Positions 7,225 to 13,941 of a DNA stretch of 17,455 bases are shown piece by piece (position 1 is the first letter of the stretch; every line of letters begins with the position of its first letter). The notes below the pieces were generated by a model. That model had not been told where the DNA came from. It did not search any database and saw only the letters and a list, made by a program, of their open reading frames with translations. The translations under genes were made by a program, and so were the position numbers. Origin of the DNA: an uncultured Acidimicrobiales bacterium (lineage in GTDB: Bacteria; Actinomycetota; Acidimicrobiia; Acidimicrobiales; UBA10347); NCBI GenBank assembly GCA_937942965.1, contig CALDGN010000279.1, positions 1 through 17,455 of the forward strand, written 5' to 3'.

Positions 7225-7250
7225 GGAACACTCACGGAGAGACGCCCGTC
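7225..7250 (+). promoter_or_regulatory. Possible ECF-sigma-type promoter, GGAAC-N17-CGTC
   Basis: GGAAC at 7225-7229 is followed after 17 nt by CGTC at 7247-7250, the spacing and motifs typical of extracytoplasmic-function sigma promoters. Transcription would start just before ATG 7266. CGTC is common in GC-rich DNA, so this is only a suggestion. The CGGAGA/TCTCCG inverted repeat (7235-7254) overlaps it. Confidence 0.3.
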
Positions 7251-7265
7251 TCCGATGAATTCCTC

Positions 7266-7844
7266 ATGGCCGCTGGACTTCATCTTGAGGAATCGGAAGA
7301 GATCGTCGTCGACGATCGCGCCTCCGAACTTCCGTGGGGTCTCTTGGTCGACAAGATCAGCCAGACCGCACTCCTGCTCGTCATCGCCAAGCTCGTCACC
7401 GCCTGGGCCATCGTCGCCCTCTGGGGTGTCGAGGTTCGCAGCCGCATGCTTTGGGGCTTCATTCCCTACGCCGGGCTGCAGACCTCCGCCGCCCAATTCC
7501 GCACCGTTGCCGCCTGGTCGACCGCCATCGTCGCACTGATCGCCGTCGCCTGGGCCACCGTTCACTTCGCCCGCCGCAAGCACCATCACCCCGTGCGTGC
7601 GTGGGCCGCAGCTGCCGCCATCCCAATGTCGGCACTGCTCACCTTCCTCGAGTGGTACCGGCGCTTCGACGCCGACCACCTCATCCCGACCAGCTGGATG
7701 GTCCGGATTCTGCTCTTCCTCGGCGTCGCCGCGGTGTTGTTCCTCGGGTTCATCGAACACCCGAGCGACAGCACAGCAGCAGACGAGGAACCCACCACAG
7801 CGAACGCATCGCGCTCGCTTCCCAAGATCTCGGCTCAGCCGTGA
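7266..7844 (+). CDS. Hypothetical four-TM membrane protein, first gene of the exported-protein cassette
   Basis: I do not recognise this 192-aa family. After an acidic cytoplasmic-looking N-terminus (LEESEEIVVDD, residues 7-17), hydrophobic segments at about 35-53, 82-101, 111-128 and 144-162 predict four membrane helices. A basic, His-rich loop (FARRKHHHP, 101-109) lies between the second and third. The tail is hydrophilic. It has none of the Ser/Lys signal-peptidase motifs expected of SipW and no sortase Cys motif, so it is not an obvious processing enzyme. The gene ends 32 nt before a signal-peptide protein gene and 724 nt before a large exported protein gene, all on one strand. It may be a membrane partner or assembly factor for them, which is inference. 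The ATG at 7266 lacks a clear ribosome-binding site, so the start is uncertain. Confidence 0.72.
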   Translation: MAAGLHLEESEEIVVDDRASELPWGLLVDKISQTALLLVIAKLVTAWAIVALWGVEVRSRMLWGFIPYAGLQTSAAQFRTVAAWSTAIVALIAVAWATVHFARRKHHHPVRAWAAAAAIPMSALLTFLEWYRRFDADHLIPTSWMVRILLFLGVAAVLFLGFIEHPSDSTAADEEPTTANASRSLPKISAQP

Positions 7845-7876
7845 AGCACCCTGCAAACCCCCAAGGAGAGACCACC

Positions 7877-8530
7877 ATGGAAACCCCCCAGAAGAAGAGT
7901 CGGTTCGCCGCTCTCAAGTTCACCCGCCGAAGCGCAGCGATCATCGTTGCCCTGCTCATGGTTGCCGCACCCGCAAGCGCGTCGATCATCGTTCAGAACT
8001 TCATGGAAGCCGACATCACGGCTGCCCCGCCTTGCTTCGTCAAGACCACCGGCGATGACGCTGCAAACAGCACACAAGCAAGCTTCGACGCCACCGGCGC
8101 CAACACGATCGCTGTCGACGGTGTCGACCTCCTCGAAGAGAAGATCAGCGTCAACGGCATGACCGGTGACCGTGTCATCTACACCGACGTCGTCCGCTAC
8201 GAGAACAACTGCGCCGAAGCCATCAACGTGGTCCTCACCACCAACCAGGTTTCGGGCGACTGGTCCGAACTGGCTGCCGAGATCTGGATCTCGAACATCG
8301 CTGCTCCTGCTTCGGTTGATCCGAACCTCGACGTGGCCGCTGACAACTGGAACGACGACTACATCATCGTCCCAGCCGGCACCGCTGCTGGTGCGTTCGT
8401 CGACTCGACCGGTGTCATCACCGTCGCCCCCGGCGGCGAAGTCCAGGGCGCCTTCGTGGTCAGCTCGGACATCGCATTCACTGCCGGCACCGCAACGGTC
8501 AACTGGGTCGCCCAGGCGACGATCAACTAA
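7877..8530 (+). CDS. Small exported protein, possible surface-fibre subunit (TasA-like in appearance)
   Basis: This 217-aa protein has a clear Sec signal peptide: basic region KKSRFAALKFTRR, hydrophobic AAIIVALLMVAAP, and likely cleavage after ASA at residue 35. The mature chain begins SIIVQNFMEADI, matching the mature start of the next gene product (RIFIQNHMEGSV) at the same residue numbers. It contains two Cys (C53, C112), perhaps a disulfide. The middle (YTDVVRYENNCAEAINVVLTTNQVSGDWSELAAEIWIS) and the end (VITVAPGGEVQGAFVVSSDIAFTAGTATVNWVAQATIN) alternate in a beta-sandwich pattern. They recall TasA/camelysin-type fibre subunits, but I could not confirm homology. The start is fixed by AAGGAGAG 6 nt before ATG. 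A terminator-like hairpin just inside the downstream gene could make this product much more abundant than the 809-aa one. Confidence 0.85.
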   Translation: METPQKKSRFAALKFTRRSAAIIVALLMVAAPASASIIVQNFMEADITAAPPCFVKTTGDDAANSTQASFDATGANTIAVDGVDLLEEKISVNGMTGDRVIYTDVVRYENNCAEAINVVLTTNQVSGDWSELAAEIWISNIAAPASVDPNLDVAADNWNDDYIIVPAGTAAGAFVDSTGVITVAPGGEVQGAFVVSSDIAFTAGTATVNWVAQATIN

Positions 8531-8568
8531 TCGACTGACTGACCCAGGTTCGCAGGGGACAGAGAGAA

Positions 8569-10998
8569 ATGGGCACGCTGATGCGTCGTAAGGAAGCTCA
8601 CCACCGGTATGTGCCGGTGGTGGGCTTCGCCCTTTTTCTCACCGTCCTATTGCTGCCTCAAATCGCTTTCGCCCGCATCTTCATTCAGAACCACATGGAA
8701 GGCAGCGTCGCTGCTCCTTCTGCGGGCCCCGAGTTCTACGCGTATCACCAGGGCGACGAAGCCAGCTACGACCTCGAAGCCGAGTTCGATCTCGGTACCT
8801 ACGACGACACCGAAGTCGACGCCACCGGCACGCTGCTCCAGATCGCCGCCGCCAGCGCCATCGACTGGTGGGACACCGACTGGGGTGCTCGGCGCTGCTT
8901 CGACATCATCAATGGCGACACGCTGCTCGCCGAACATCAAGTACGAATCGTCTTCGACTCGACCTCTGACCTCGCTGGCGGACTCGTCCAAGCCGACGGC
9001 GCCGACTACCGAGCCATCGCCGACGACGACGTCACCCAACTCCCGATCTTCGTCGAGTCCGGCGTCGGTACTGCCGACACGACGGTCTGGGTCCAGATGG
9101 ACCTGCCCGGCTTCTCAACCACCCAGTTCTGCCTCTACTTCGACAACGCCACGGCAACCACGGTGTCCTCCGAAGGCGACGTGTTCTCCTACAGCGCCCA
9201 GCGCGAGCTGTACTTCCCGGCCTGGTGGCGCTTTGACGGAAGCTCCGGTAACGACGGCACCGTCGACATCGTCAGCTACGTCGACAACAACATGGTGACC
9301 GTCGGCGGCACGACCGCAGTCCTCAACGCCGGCGACGTGCAAGCGTTCACCGGCATCACCGTCGACACCCAGATTCTCTCGACCGGCCCCCTCGGTGGCC
9401 GAGGCCGAGGCCAAGGCATGGACTCGATCGTGCCGATCAGCTTCGCCGGCACCGACATGGTGTTCCCGACGAACCGCAGCACCCAGCGCTGGACACTCGT
9501 CGCTCCGACCGGTGGCACCGCGACCGTCGATATCTACAACGGCACCACGCTCGCATGGAGCGGCTCCGTTGGAGGCGTCGCCAACACCCCATCCGTCGAG
9601 ATCACTGGCGGCCGCGCCGGCATCATCCGGTCCACCAATGGTGTGCCGATCATCGTCACGCACACGGCCAGCAACAACTCGTTCTCCGACGGCATGGTCG
9701 TCCCCCCGTTCTACGGCGACGACGTCTATGGCGTCCGCAGCCGCAACGCCCAGTTCGGTTTCGACGGCGCAGGCAGCGTCGACGTCTGGATGGACGACGG
9801 AACGATCACCACCGTGGCCGCTGGCGCTGGCGCCGTGACCTCGCTCAATAACAGCGCTGACCTCGACGGCAACGGCACCGCGATGCGCCTCACCAACTTC
9901 GTGACCGCCACCGGCGGCATTCAGCAGGCCGACCGCGACGGCTACGAATCGACCGCATTCCTTCCGGAACGTCTGCTCGACAGCACCTACTTCCTGCCCT
10001 CGGACGCCGACTACATCGCATTCGCTTGCCCGACGGCCATGACCATCAACGTTGGTGGCGTTCCGGTTTCTTGTTCGCCGCTGAGCCCTGGCTTCCCAGG
10101 CCACGCCGTCTGGGGTGCCGCCGTGCAAGGCACCGAGATCCGCAGCACCAACGGCGAGCCGTTCTTCGCCTATTACGAAGACAGCCGCAACCAAGACGAG
10201 ACGAACCTGCTCGGCATGAAGTCCGCATGGGCGTTCAGCAATAGCGAGCCGATCGTGTCGCAGCTCCCGATCGAGTTGCTCCCCGCCTCGCCGCTCATCG
10301 GCACGTGGACGAGCCCGGTCATCGACACGCTCACGACGGGCACGAACGTTTTCGGCCTGCTGGATGCCGCCGTGGTCGACCTTCCCGCCGGCACTGCGGT
10401 CACGATGCAGATCGCTCGCGGCGCAACGCCAGCGCTTGCGCTGTCGGCCCCGTTTGTCGGACCTGACGGAACGAGCGGTACGACCTTTACGCCTGGCGAG
10501 AACCCGATTCCGTACGCATGGGACTTCGGCGACGCCTACTACGTCGTTCGAGTCGAGCTCACCACGGCAACCTCGGGTGTGTCGCCAACCGTCGACGCCG
10601 TCCGCTTGGGTTACGACCTTCCGCAGGTATCGATGTCGAGCCTGCATGTCGTCGAAACCGGTGGCACCGAACGCGACCTCGACTGGGTGCTTCGCATCTG
10701 GACCGAGGACCCGAACATGACCGGTGCAGGCGCAACGCTCAGCTATCTCAGCTCGACGGGCCTCACCGGCGCGTCACAAGCTGAGTTCGATCTCGATGGA
10801 AGCGTCCAGATCCAGGTCGTAGGCACGTCTGTCCCGCAGACGAGCGGCCCGAGCGTCGCGATCGGCCCCGGACTTCCGCACTCGATCGTGGTCGACACCC
10901 AGGACATGAACGGCGCCGACTTCGATGCGATCTGGCAAGCCCAGCTGTCAGGTACCGGCATCCTGATCCCGCACGAAGTTCGCATCAGCTTCATCTAG
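8569..10998 (+). CDS. Large exported DUF2341-domain protein, putative surface adhesin
   Basis: This 809-aa protein has a signal peptide (HHRYVPVVGFALFLTVLLLPQIAFA, likely cleavage after A36). Its mature N-terminus RIFIQNHMEGSV, and a following GDEASYDLEAEFDLG segment, resemble the preceding 217-aa protein. Residues about 99-200 match DUF2341, a beta-rich extracellular domain: WWDTDWGARRCFDIIN, then ADYRAIADDDVTQLPIFVES, then TTQFCLYFDNATATT. The region from about 200 to 570 (MDSIVPISFAGTDMVFPTN, EIRSTNGEPFFAYYED) has beta-propeller- or IgGFc-binding-like phrasing, which I cannot verify. The C-terminus is beta-rich and ends EVRISFI, with no LPxTG or membrane anchor. AGGGGA lies 9 nt before ATG 8569. 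Codons 9-20 encode a strong terminator-like hairpin. A secreted or surface-bound adhesin or tip protein is inferred. Confidence 0.85.
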   Translation: MGTLMRRKEAHHRYVPVVGFALFLTVLLLPQIAFARIFIQNHMEGSVAAPSAGPEFYAYHQGDEASYDLEAEFDLGTYDDTEVDATGTLLQIAAASAIDWWDTDWGARRCFDIINGDTLLAEHQVRIVFDSTSDLAGGLVQADGADYRAIADDDVTQLPIFVESGVGTADTTVWVQMDLPGFSTTQFCLYFDNATATTVSSEGDVFSYSAQRELYFPAWWRFDGSSGNDGTVDIVSYVDNNMVTVGGTTAVLNAGDVQAFTGITVDTQILSTGPLGGRGRGQGMDSIVPISFAGTDMVFPTNRSTQRWTLVAPTGGTATVDIYNGTTLAWSGSVGGVANTPSVEITGGRAGIIRSTNGVPIIVTHTASNNSFSDGMVVPPFYGDDVYGVRSRNAQFGFDGAGSVDVWMDDGTITTVAAGAGAVTSLNNSADLDGNGTAMRLTNFVTATGGIQQADRDGYESTAFLPERLLDSTYFLPSDADYIAFACPTAMTINVGGVPVSCSPLSPGFPGHAVWGAAVQGTEIRSTNGEPFFAYYEDSRNQDETNLLGMKSAWAFSNSEPIVSQLPIELLPASPLIGTWTSPVIDTLTTGTNVFGLLDAAVVDLPAGTAVTMQIARGATPALALSAPFVGPDGTSGTTFTPGENPIPYAWDFGDAYYVVRVELTTATSGVSPTVDAVRLGYDLPQVSMSSLHVVETGGTERDLDWVLRIWTEDPNMTGAGATLSYLSSTGLTGASQAEFDLDGSVQIQVVGTSVPQTSGPSVAIGPGLPHSIVVDTQDMNGADFDAIWQAQLSGTGILIPHEVRISFI
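8593..8637 (+). terminator. Terminator-like hairpin and T-tract inside the start of the 809-aa gene
   Basis: The arms 8593-8607 and 8614-8628 form a 15-bp stem (one G-U pair, no mismatch) with the 6-nt loop TATGTG. GCCC and TTTTTC follow directly (T-run 8633-8637). This is a textbook intrinsic terminator, yet it lies within codons 9-20 of an open 809-codon frame, 63 nt after the stop of the small exported protein gene. It could act as an attenuator setting the ratio of small to large protein. Confidence 0.7.
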
Positions 10999-11020
10999 GA
11001 GCAGCCCGCACTGGCGCGTG

Positions 11021-11040
11021 CGTCCCATTGGAATGGGACG
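11021..11040 (+). terminator. Hairpin downstream of the DUF2341 gene
   Basis: CGTCCCAT (11021-11028) pairs perfectly with ATGGGACG (11033-11040) around TGGA, 22 nt after the stop codon. The following GCCCTTGTC is only weakly T-rich, so this is an imperfect terminator or mRNA-end stabiliser. Confidence 0.45.
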
Positions 11041-11044
11041 GCCC

Positions 11045-11073
11045 TTGTCACGGTTAGATAGACGTGGTTTGAT
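11045..11073 (+). promoter_or_regulatory. Candidate sigma70-type promoter for panB
   Basis: TTGTCA (11045-11050) and TTTGAT (11068-11073) are separated by 17 bp. They match the -35 and -10 consensus at 5 and 4 of 6 positions. The predicted leader of about 50 nt carries the panB ribosome-binding site. Confidence 0.4.
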
Positions 11074-11132
11074 GGAGTCGCTGCCGGCAGCCCCAGGCGC
11101 CGGACGGCAAGACTTAGTTACAAGGAGCCACC

Positions 11133-11993
11133 ATGGCCAAGCGTCGTACTGCGCCCGCGCTCGCGTCCCGAAAGGTCGCGAACGGAGCCGACCCACTCGT
11201 GATGATCACCGCGTATGACTATCCGTCGGCGCGCATGGTCGACGCGACCGACGCGGACATGATCCTCGTGGGCGACTCGCTCGCGATGGTGGTCCTTGGG
11301 TACGAGGACACGCTCTCGGTGACGATGGACGACATGGTGCATCACACCGCCGCGGTTGCTCGTGCGAAGCCCAAGCAGCTCATCGTCGGCGACCTGCCAT
11401 GGATGAGCTACCACGTGTCGGTCGAAGAGACGGTCCGCAACGCAGCGCGCCTCATTCGGGCCGGCGCAGGGGCCATCAAGCTCGAGGGCGGCTTGCAACG
11501 GCTTCCCATGATCGAAGCCCTCATCGCCGCCGAGATGCCCGTGATGGGCCACATCGGCCTCACCCCGCAGTCTGTGCACGCCATGGGCGGCTTCAAGGTC
11601 CAAGGCAAGAGCACCGAGTCTGCGCTGGCGCTCGTCGAAGAAGCCAAGGCCCTCCAAGCCGCTGGCTGCTTCTCGATCGTGCTCGAAGGCGTGCCTCGCC
11701 GTGTTGCTGACCTGGTGACCGAGTCCCTCGACATCCCGACAGTCGGCATCGGCGCCGGCCCGGGCTGTGACGGCCAGGTCCTCGTGTTCCACGACATGCT
11801 CGGGCTCCAAGACGACTTCGTCCCCAAGTTTGTGCGGGTCTACGCCTCGCTCAAGAACGATGGCATCGCGGCGCTGAACGCATATGTCGACGACGTTCGC
11901 ACCAAGGCGTTCCCGAGCGACGACGAGAGCTACCACATGAAAGACGACGAGGCCGAGGCCCTCGGCCTCTACGGCTCCGGCCCCACCGACTAG
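11133..11993 (+). CDS. panB: 3-methyl-2-oxobutanoate hydroxymethyltransferase (ketopantoate hydroxymethyltransferase)
   Basis: PanB makes ketopantoate from 2-oxoisovalerate and 5,10-methylenetetrahydrofolate, the first step of the pantothenate branch of coenzyme A synthesis. The 286-aa product has the whole family pattern: MITAYDYPSARMVD (24-37), metal-binding Asp in VGDS (D48) and GDLPW (D87), E118 in AIKLEGG, MGHIGLTPQSVHAMGGFKVQGK (138-159), the catalytic-type Glu E185 in SIVLEGVP, and the TVGIGAGPGCDGQVLVFHDMLGL block (203-225). Length and residues are normal, so it should be active. The ATG follows AAGGAG with a 6-nt spacer. panC and panD are not nearby. It appears to be transcribed on its own, ending before the rpsF leader. 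Confidence 0.97.
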   Translation: MAKRRTAPALASRKVANGADPLVMITAYDYPSARMVDATDADMILVGDSLAMVVLGYEDTLSVTMDDMVHHTAAVARAKPKQLIVGDLPWMSYHVSVEETVRNAARLIRAGAGAIKLEGGLQRLPMIEALIAAEMPVMGHIGLTPQSVHAMGGFKVQGKSTESALALVEEAKALQAAGCFSIVLEGVPRRVADLVTESLDIPTVGIGAGPGCDGQVLVFHDMLGLQDDFVPKFVRVYASLKNDGIAALNAYVDDVRTKAFPSDDESYHMKDDEAEALGLYGSGPTD

Positions 11994-12035
11994 CGACCCA
12001 CCAAGACGCGCCTGTCACAGGCCCATGGGATACTC

Positions 12036-12061
12036 GTCTCATGAGGACTGGTCTCATGAGG
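12036..12061. repeat. Direct repeat GTCTCATGAGG x2 upstream of rpsF
   Basis: GTCTCATGAGG occurs at 12036-12046 and 12051-12061, with a period of 15 bp. Each copy contains the 8-bp palindrome CTCATGAG. The pair lies 20 bp upstream of the candidate -10 of rpsF, where an activator or repressor could bind. Confidence 0.55.
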
Positions 12062-12080
12062 TTCGGCCATTGGGCGCCGC

Positions 12081-12167
12081 TATCGTGCTGCGTTGCAATT
12101 GAACAATTGCAAACACCCTGCTGTGAAGTCCACAGCCCTGCTCTGCAGGTCCAGAGGGAGGTGCTCC
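12081..12167 (+). promoter_or_regulatory. rpsF promoter -10 and structured leader
   Basis: TATCGT (12081-12086) fits TAnnnT and would start transcription near 12093, giving a leader of about 75 nt. The leader has three consecutive inverted repeats. TTGCAATTG (12093-12101) is inverted at 12104-12112 with a 2-nt centre, GCTGTG (12120-12125) pairs with CACAGC (12131-12136), and CCTGC (12137-12141) pairs with GCAGG (12145-12149). The GGGAGG ribosome-binding site follows. Such a leader suits autoregulation of a ribosomal-protein operon, known in other bacteria for the S6:S18 complex. I do not see the CCG-containing loop of that motif, so the link is unproven. Confidence 0.5.
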
Positions 12168-12494
12168 ATGCGAGCGTATGAATTGATGGTCATTTTCGAT
12201 GGCGATCTCGATGATTCGAGTGCTGCCAAGGCGTCGAGCCGTGTTGCGGGATCCGCAACCGAATACGGCGCCACGATCGAGAAGAACGACTGGTGGGGCC
12301 GACGCAAGTTTGCCTACGAGATCAACCACAAGGCCGAGGGTTACTACCTCGTCCTCGAACTCGTCTCCGAGAACGGTTCGTTCATCGGTGACCTCGACCG
12401 GAACCTCCGGCTCGCGGACGACGTCGTTCGCCACAAACTCATTCGCCTGCCCGATAGCGAGGCCGAAAAGCGCGGCCTGATCGGCGCATCCTGA
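12168..12494 (+). CDS. rpsF: 30S ribosomal protein bS6
   Basis: bS6 binds 16S rRNA of the 30S platform as a dimer with bS18. The 108-aa product starts MRAYELMVIFDGDLDD and continues with the family's NDWWGRRKFAYEINHKAEGYYLVLEL and DRNLRLADDVVRHKLIRLP. The frame is open upstream to 12093, but the ATG at 12168 is chosen because MRAYELM is the conserved N-terminus and a GGGAGG ribosome-binding site lies just before it. It heads the rpsF-ssb-rpsR-rplI operon, the standard bacterial order. The gap to ssb is 13 nt. Confidence 0.97.
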   Translation: MRAYELMVIFDGDLDDSSAAKASSRVAGSATEYGATIEKNDWWGRRKFAYEINHKAEGYYLVLELVSENGSFIGDLDRNLRLADDVVRHKLIRLPDSEAEKRGLIGAS

Positions 12495-12507
12495 GAGGAA
12501 GCACCCC

Positions 12508-12987
12508 ATGGCATTTGGAAATACCGTCAGCATCGTTGGCAACATGACCCGCGATCCGGAGCTGCGCTACACGCCGAACGGCGCGTCAGTCTGCAACTTC
12601 GGTGTTGCGTGGAACAAGCGCTATCAGCGCAATGGCGAGCAGGTCGAAGAAGTCTCGTACTTCGACGTCAGCTGCTGGGGCACGCTCGCAGAGAACGTCG
12701 CCGCATCGCTCACCAAGGGCACCCGAGTCGTCGTCAGCGGCGAACTCGAACAACGTTCTTGGGAAACCCCCCAGGGAGATCGTCGCTCCAAGGTCGAAAT
12801 CAAGGCCGATGACGTTTCCCCCAGCCTGCGTTGGGCCTCAGTCGAGGTCACCCGCAACCCCCGTGACGACAACTTCGGTGGCGGAGGCGGCGGCTTTGGT
12901 GGCGGAGGTGGCGCAAGCCAGCCCGCCCAGAACGCACCCGCACCTGCACCAGCCCCGAACTACAACTACGACGAGGAGCCGTTCTGA
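12508..12987 (+). CDS. ssb: Single-stranded DNA-binding protein
   Basis: SSB coats single-stranded DNA in replication, repair and recombination. The 159-aa product has an N-terminal OB fold (about residues 1-110: NTVSIVGNMTRDPELRYTPNGASVCNF, then VSYFDVSCWGTLAENVAASLTKGTRVVVSGEL). A Gly-rich then Ala/Pro-rich flexible linker (123-150) follows, and then the acidic partner-binding tail ending DEEPF. All parts are typical of actinobacterial SSB. GAGAGGAAG precedes the ATG. The stop overlaps the rpsR start (TGATG), giving tight translational coupling. Confidence 0.97.
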   Translation: MAFGNTVSIVGNMTRDPELRYTPNGASVCNFGVAWNKRYQRNGEQVEEVSYFDVSCWGTLAENVAASLTKGTRVVVSGELEQRSWETPQGDRRSKVEIKADDVSPSLRWASVEVTRNPRDDNFGGGGGGFGGGGGASQPAQNAPAPAPAPNYNYDEEPF

Positions 12988-13421
12988 TGGCCCGCAAACC
13001 AAAGCGTTCCCCTAAGCCACGCGACAATCAGCGTCGCGGCAAGAAGAAGATCTCGGTCCTCACCCAAGAGAAGATCGAGTACGTCGACTACAAAGACGTC
13101 AACCTTCTCCGCCGCTTCATGTCTGACCGGGCCAAGATCCGTGCCCGTCGCGTGACCGGTAACGACACCCAGCAGCAGCGTGAGATCGCACGTGCGATCA
13201 AGAACGCTCGTGAGATGGCACTCGTGCCGTACACGAACCGTGTTACCTCGCAGCGTGGCGGCAACCGTCGCGACGATCGTGGCAACCGCGCTGACGGCCC
13301 AGCACCACGTCCAAGCGGTCCGCCGCCAGGACCGAACGGTGAGGGCGAAGAAGCAGTCGACGGCGAGGCCACCGAGGCCGAGGTCGTCGAAGCAAGCACC
13401 GACGAAGCTGGAGACGAGTGA
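12987..13421 (+). CDS. rpsR: 30S ribosomal protein bS18 with a long C-terminal extension
   Basis: bS18 pairs with bS6 on the 30S platform. The core is clear in residues 1-88: KIEYVDYKDVNLLRRFMSDRAKIRARRVTGNDTQQQREIARAIKNAREMALVPY. The usual product is 75-90 aa, but this one is 144 aa because about 57 residues follow the core. That tail starts with a basic Arg/Gly/Asn part, passes through a Pro-rich stretch (RPSGPPPGPNG) and ends in a strongly acidic Glu/Asp/Ala stretch, so it is likely disordered. The core contains no Cys, so it is the zinc-independent type. Start ATG overlaps the ssb stop, and the stop overlaps the rplI start. Codon use in the tail looks like the rest of the operon, and the exact join to rplI argues against a frameshift artefact. 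Confidence 0.95.
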   Translation: MARKPKRSPKPRDNQRRGKKKISVLTQEKIEYVDYKDVNLLRRFMSDRAKIRARRVTGNDTQQQREIARAIKNAREMALVPYTNRVTSQRGGNRRDDRGNRADGPAPRPSGPPPGPNGEGEEAVDGEATEAEVVEASTDEAGDE

Positions 13422-13870
13422 TGAAGGTCGTTCTTCGTGACACCGTTGATGGTGTTGGACAACGTGGCGACATCGTTGATGTCTCCGATGGCTACGGCCG
13501 CAACTTCTTGATCCCGAAGGGTCTCGCCATGCGCGCGACCCCCGGTGTCGAGCGCGAAGCCGAGGCCATGCGCCGGGTCGAGAACCAGCGCAACGCCAAG
13601 AGCCGTGCTGCTGCTCAGGAACTGGCGAACCGCCTCGGCTCTGTGCCGATGGTGATCGCCGCTCGCGCCAGCGACGAAGGCAAGCTCTTCGGTTCGGTCG
13701 GCGTGACCGAGATTGTGGGCGCAGCCGAGCACGCAGGTGTCGAGATCGATCGACGCACCGTGCAGCTCGACGAGCCAATCAAGGATCTTGGCGACCACTC
13801 GGTCACCATCATCTTGCACCCCGAGGTGACCATGGCGATCAGCGTCTCGGTCATCGCTGAAGAGGCCTGA
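13421..13870 (+). CDS. rplI: 50S ribosomal protein bL9
   Basis: bL9 binds 23S rRNA domain V near the L1 stalk and reaches out toward neighbouring ribosomes. The 149-aa product has the N-terminal domain MKVVLRDTVDGVGQRGDIVDVSDGYGRNFLIPKGLAMRAT, the long central helix (about 45-75), and the C-terminal domain with GKLFGSVGVTEIVGA and DLGDHSVTIILHPEVTMAISVSV. ATG 13421 is preferred over the in-frame GTG at 13418 because it gives the conserved MKV start and overlaps the rpsR stop by one base. GGAGACGAG serves as the ribosome-binding region. It is the last gene of the operon. Confidence 0.97.
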   Translation: MKVVLRDTVDGVGQRGDIVDVSDGYGRNFLIPKGLAMRATPGVEREAEAMRRVENQRNAKSRAAAQELANRLGSVPMVIAARASDEGKLFGSVGVTEIVGAAEHAGVEIDRRTVQLDEPIKDLGDHSVTIILHPEVTMAISVSVIAEEA

Positions 13871-13897
13871 AGCTTCCGCTTCACGTACACATTCGAT

Positions 13898-13934
13898 CGA
13901 AGGCCGCCTCTTGCGAGGCGGCCTTCGTCGTTTT
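13898..13934 (+). terminator. Strong intrinsic terminator after rplI
   Basis: A perfect 13-bp GC-rich stem (arms 13898-13910 and 13915-13927) closes on the loop TTGC and is followed by TCG and TTTT (13931-13934). It ends the rpsF-rplI operon. A shorter TGAAGC/GCTTCA hairpin overlaps the rplI stop just upstream. Confidence 0.85.
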
Positions 13935-13941
13935 CCCGCAC

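Noticed and set aside
7266..8530. SipW/TasA-type signal-peptidase plus fibre system
   Set aside because: The 192-aa membrane protein has no Ser/Lys signal-peptidase motifs, and the exported proteins carry ordinary AxA-type signal peptides. Only a general beta-sandwich resemblance of the 217-aa protein to TasA remains.
9115..10647. 510-aa open frame on the minus strand opposite the DUF2341 gene
   Set aside because: It is antisense to a gene with a signal peptide, a ribosome-binding site and a recognisable domain. Its translation is Arg/Asp/Gly/His-rich with no domain, the usual shadow of GC-rich coding DNA. The same holds for the frames at 4337-5536 (minus) and 300-1352 (plus).
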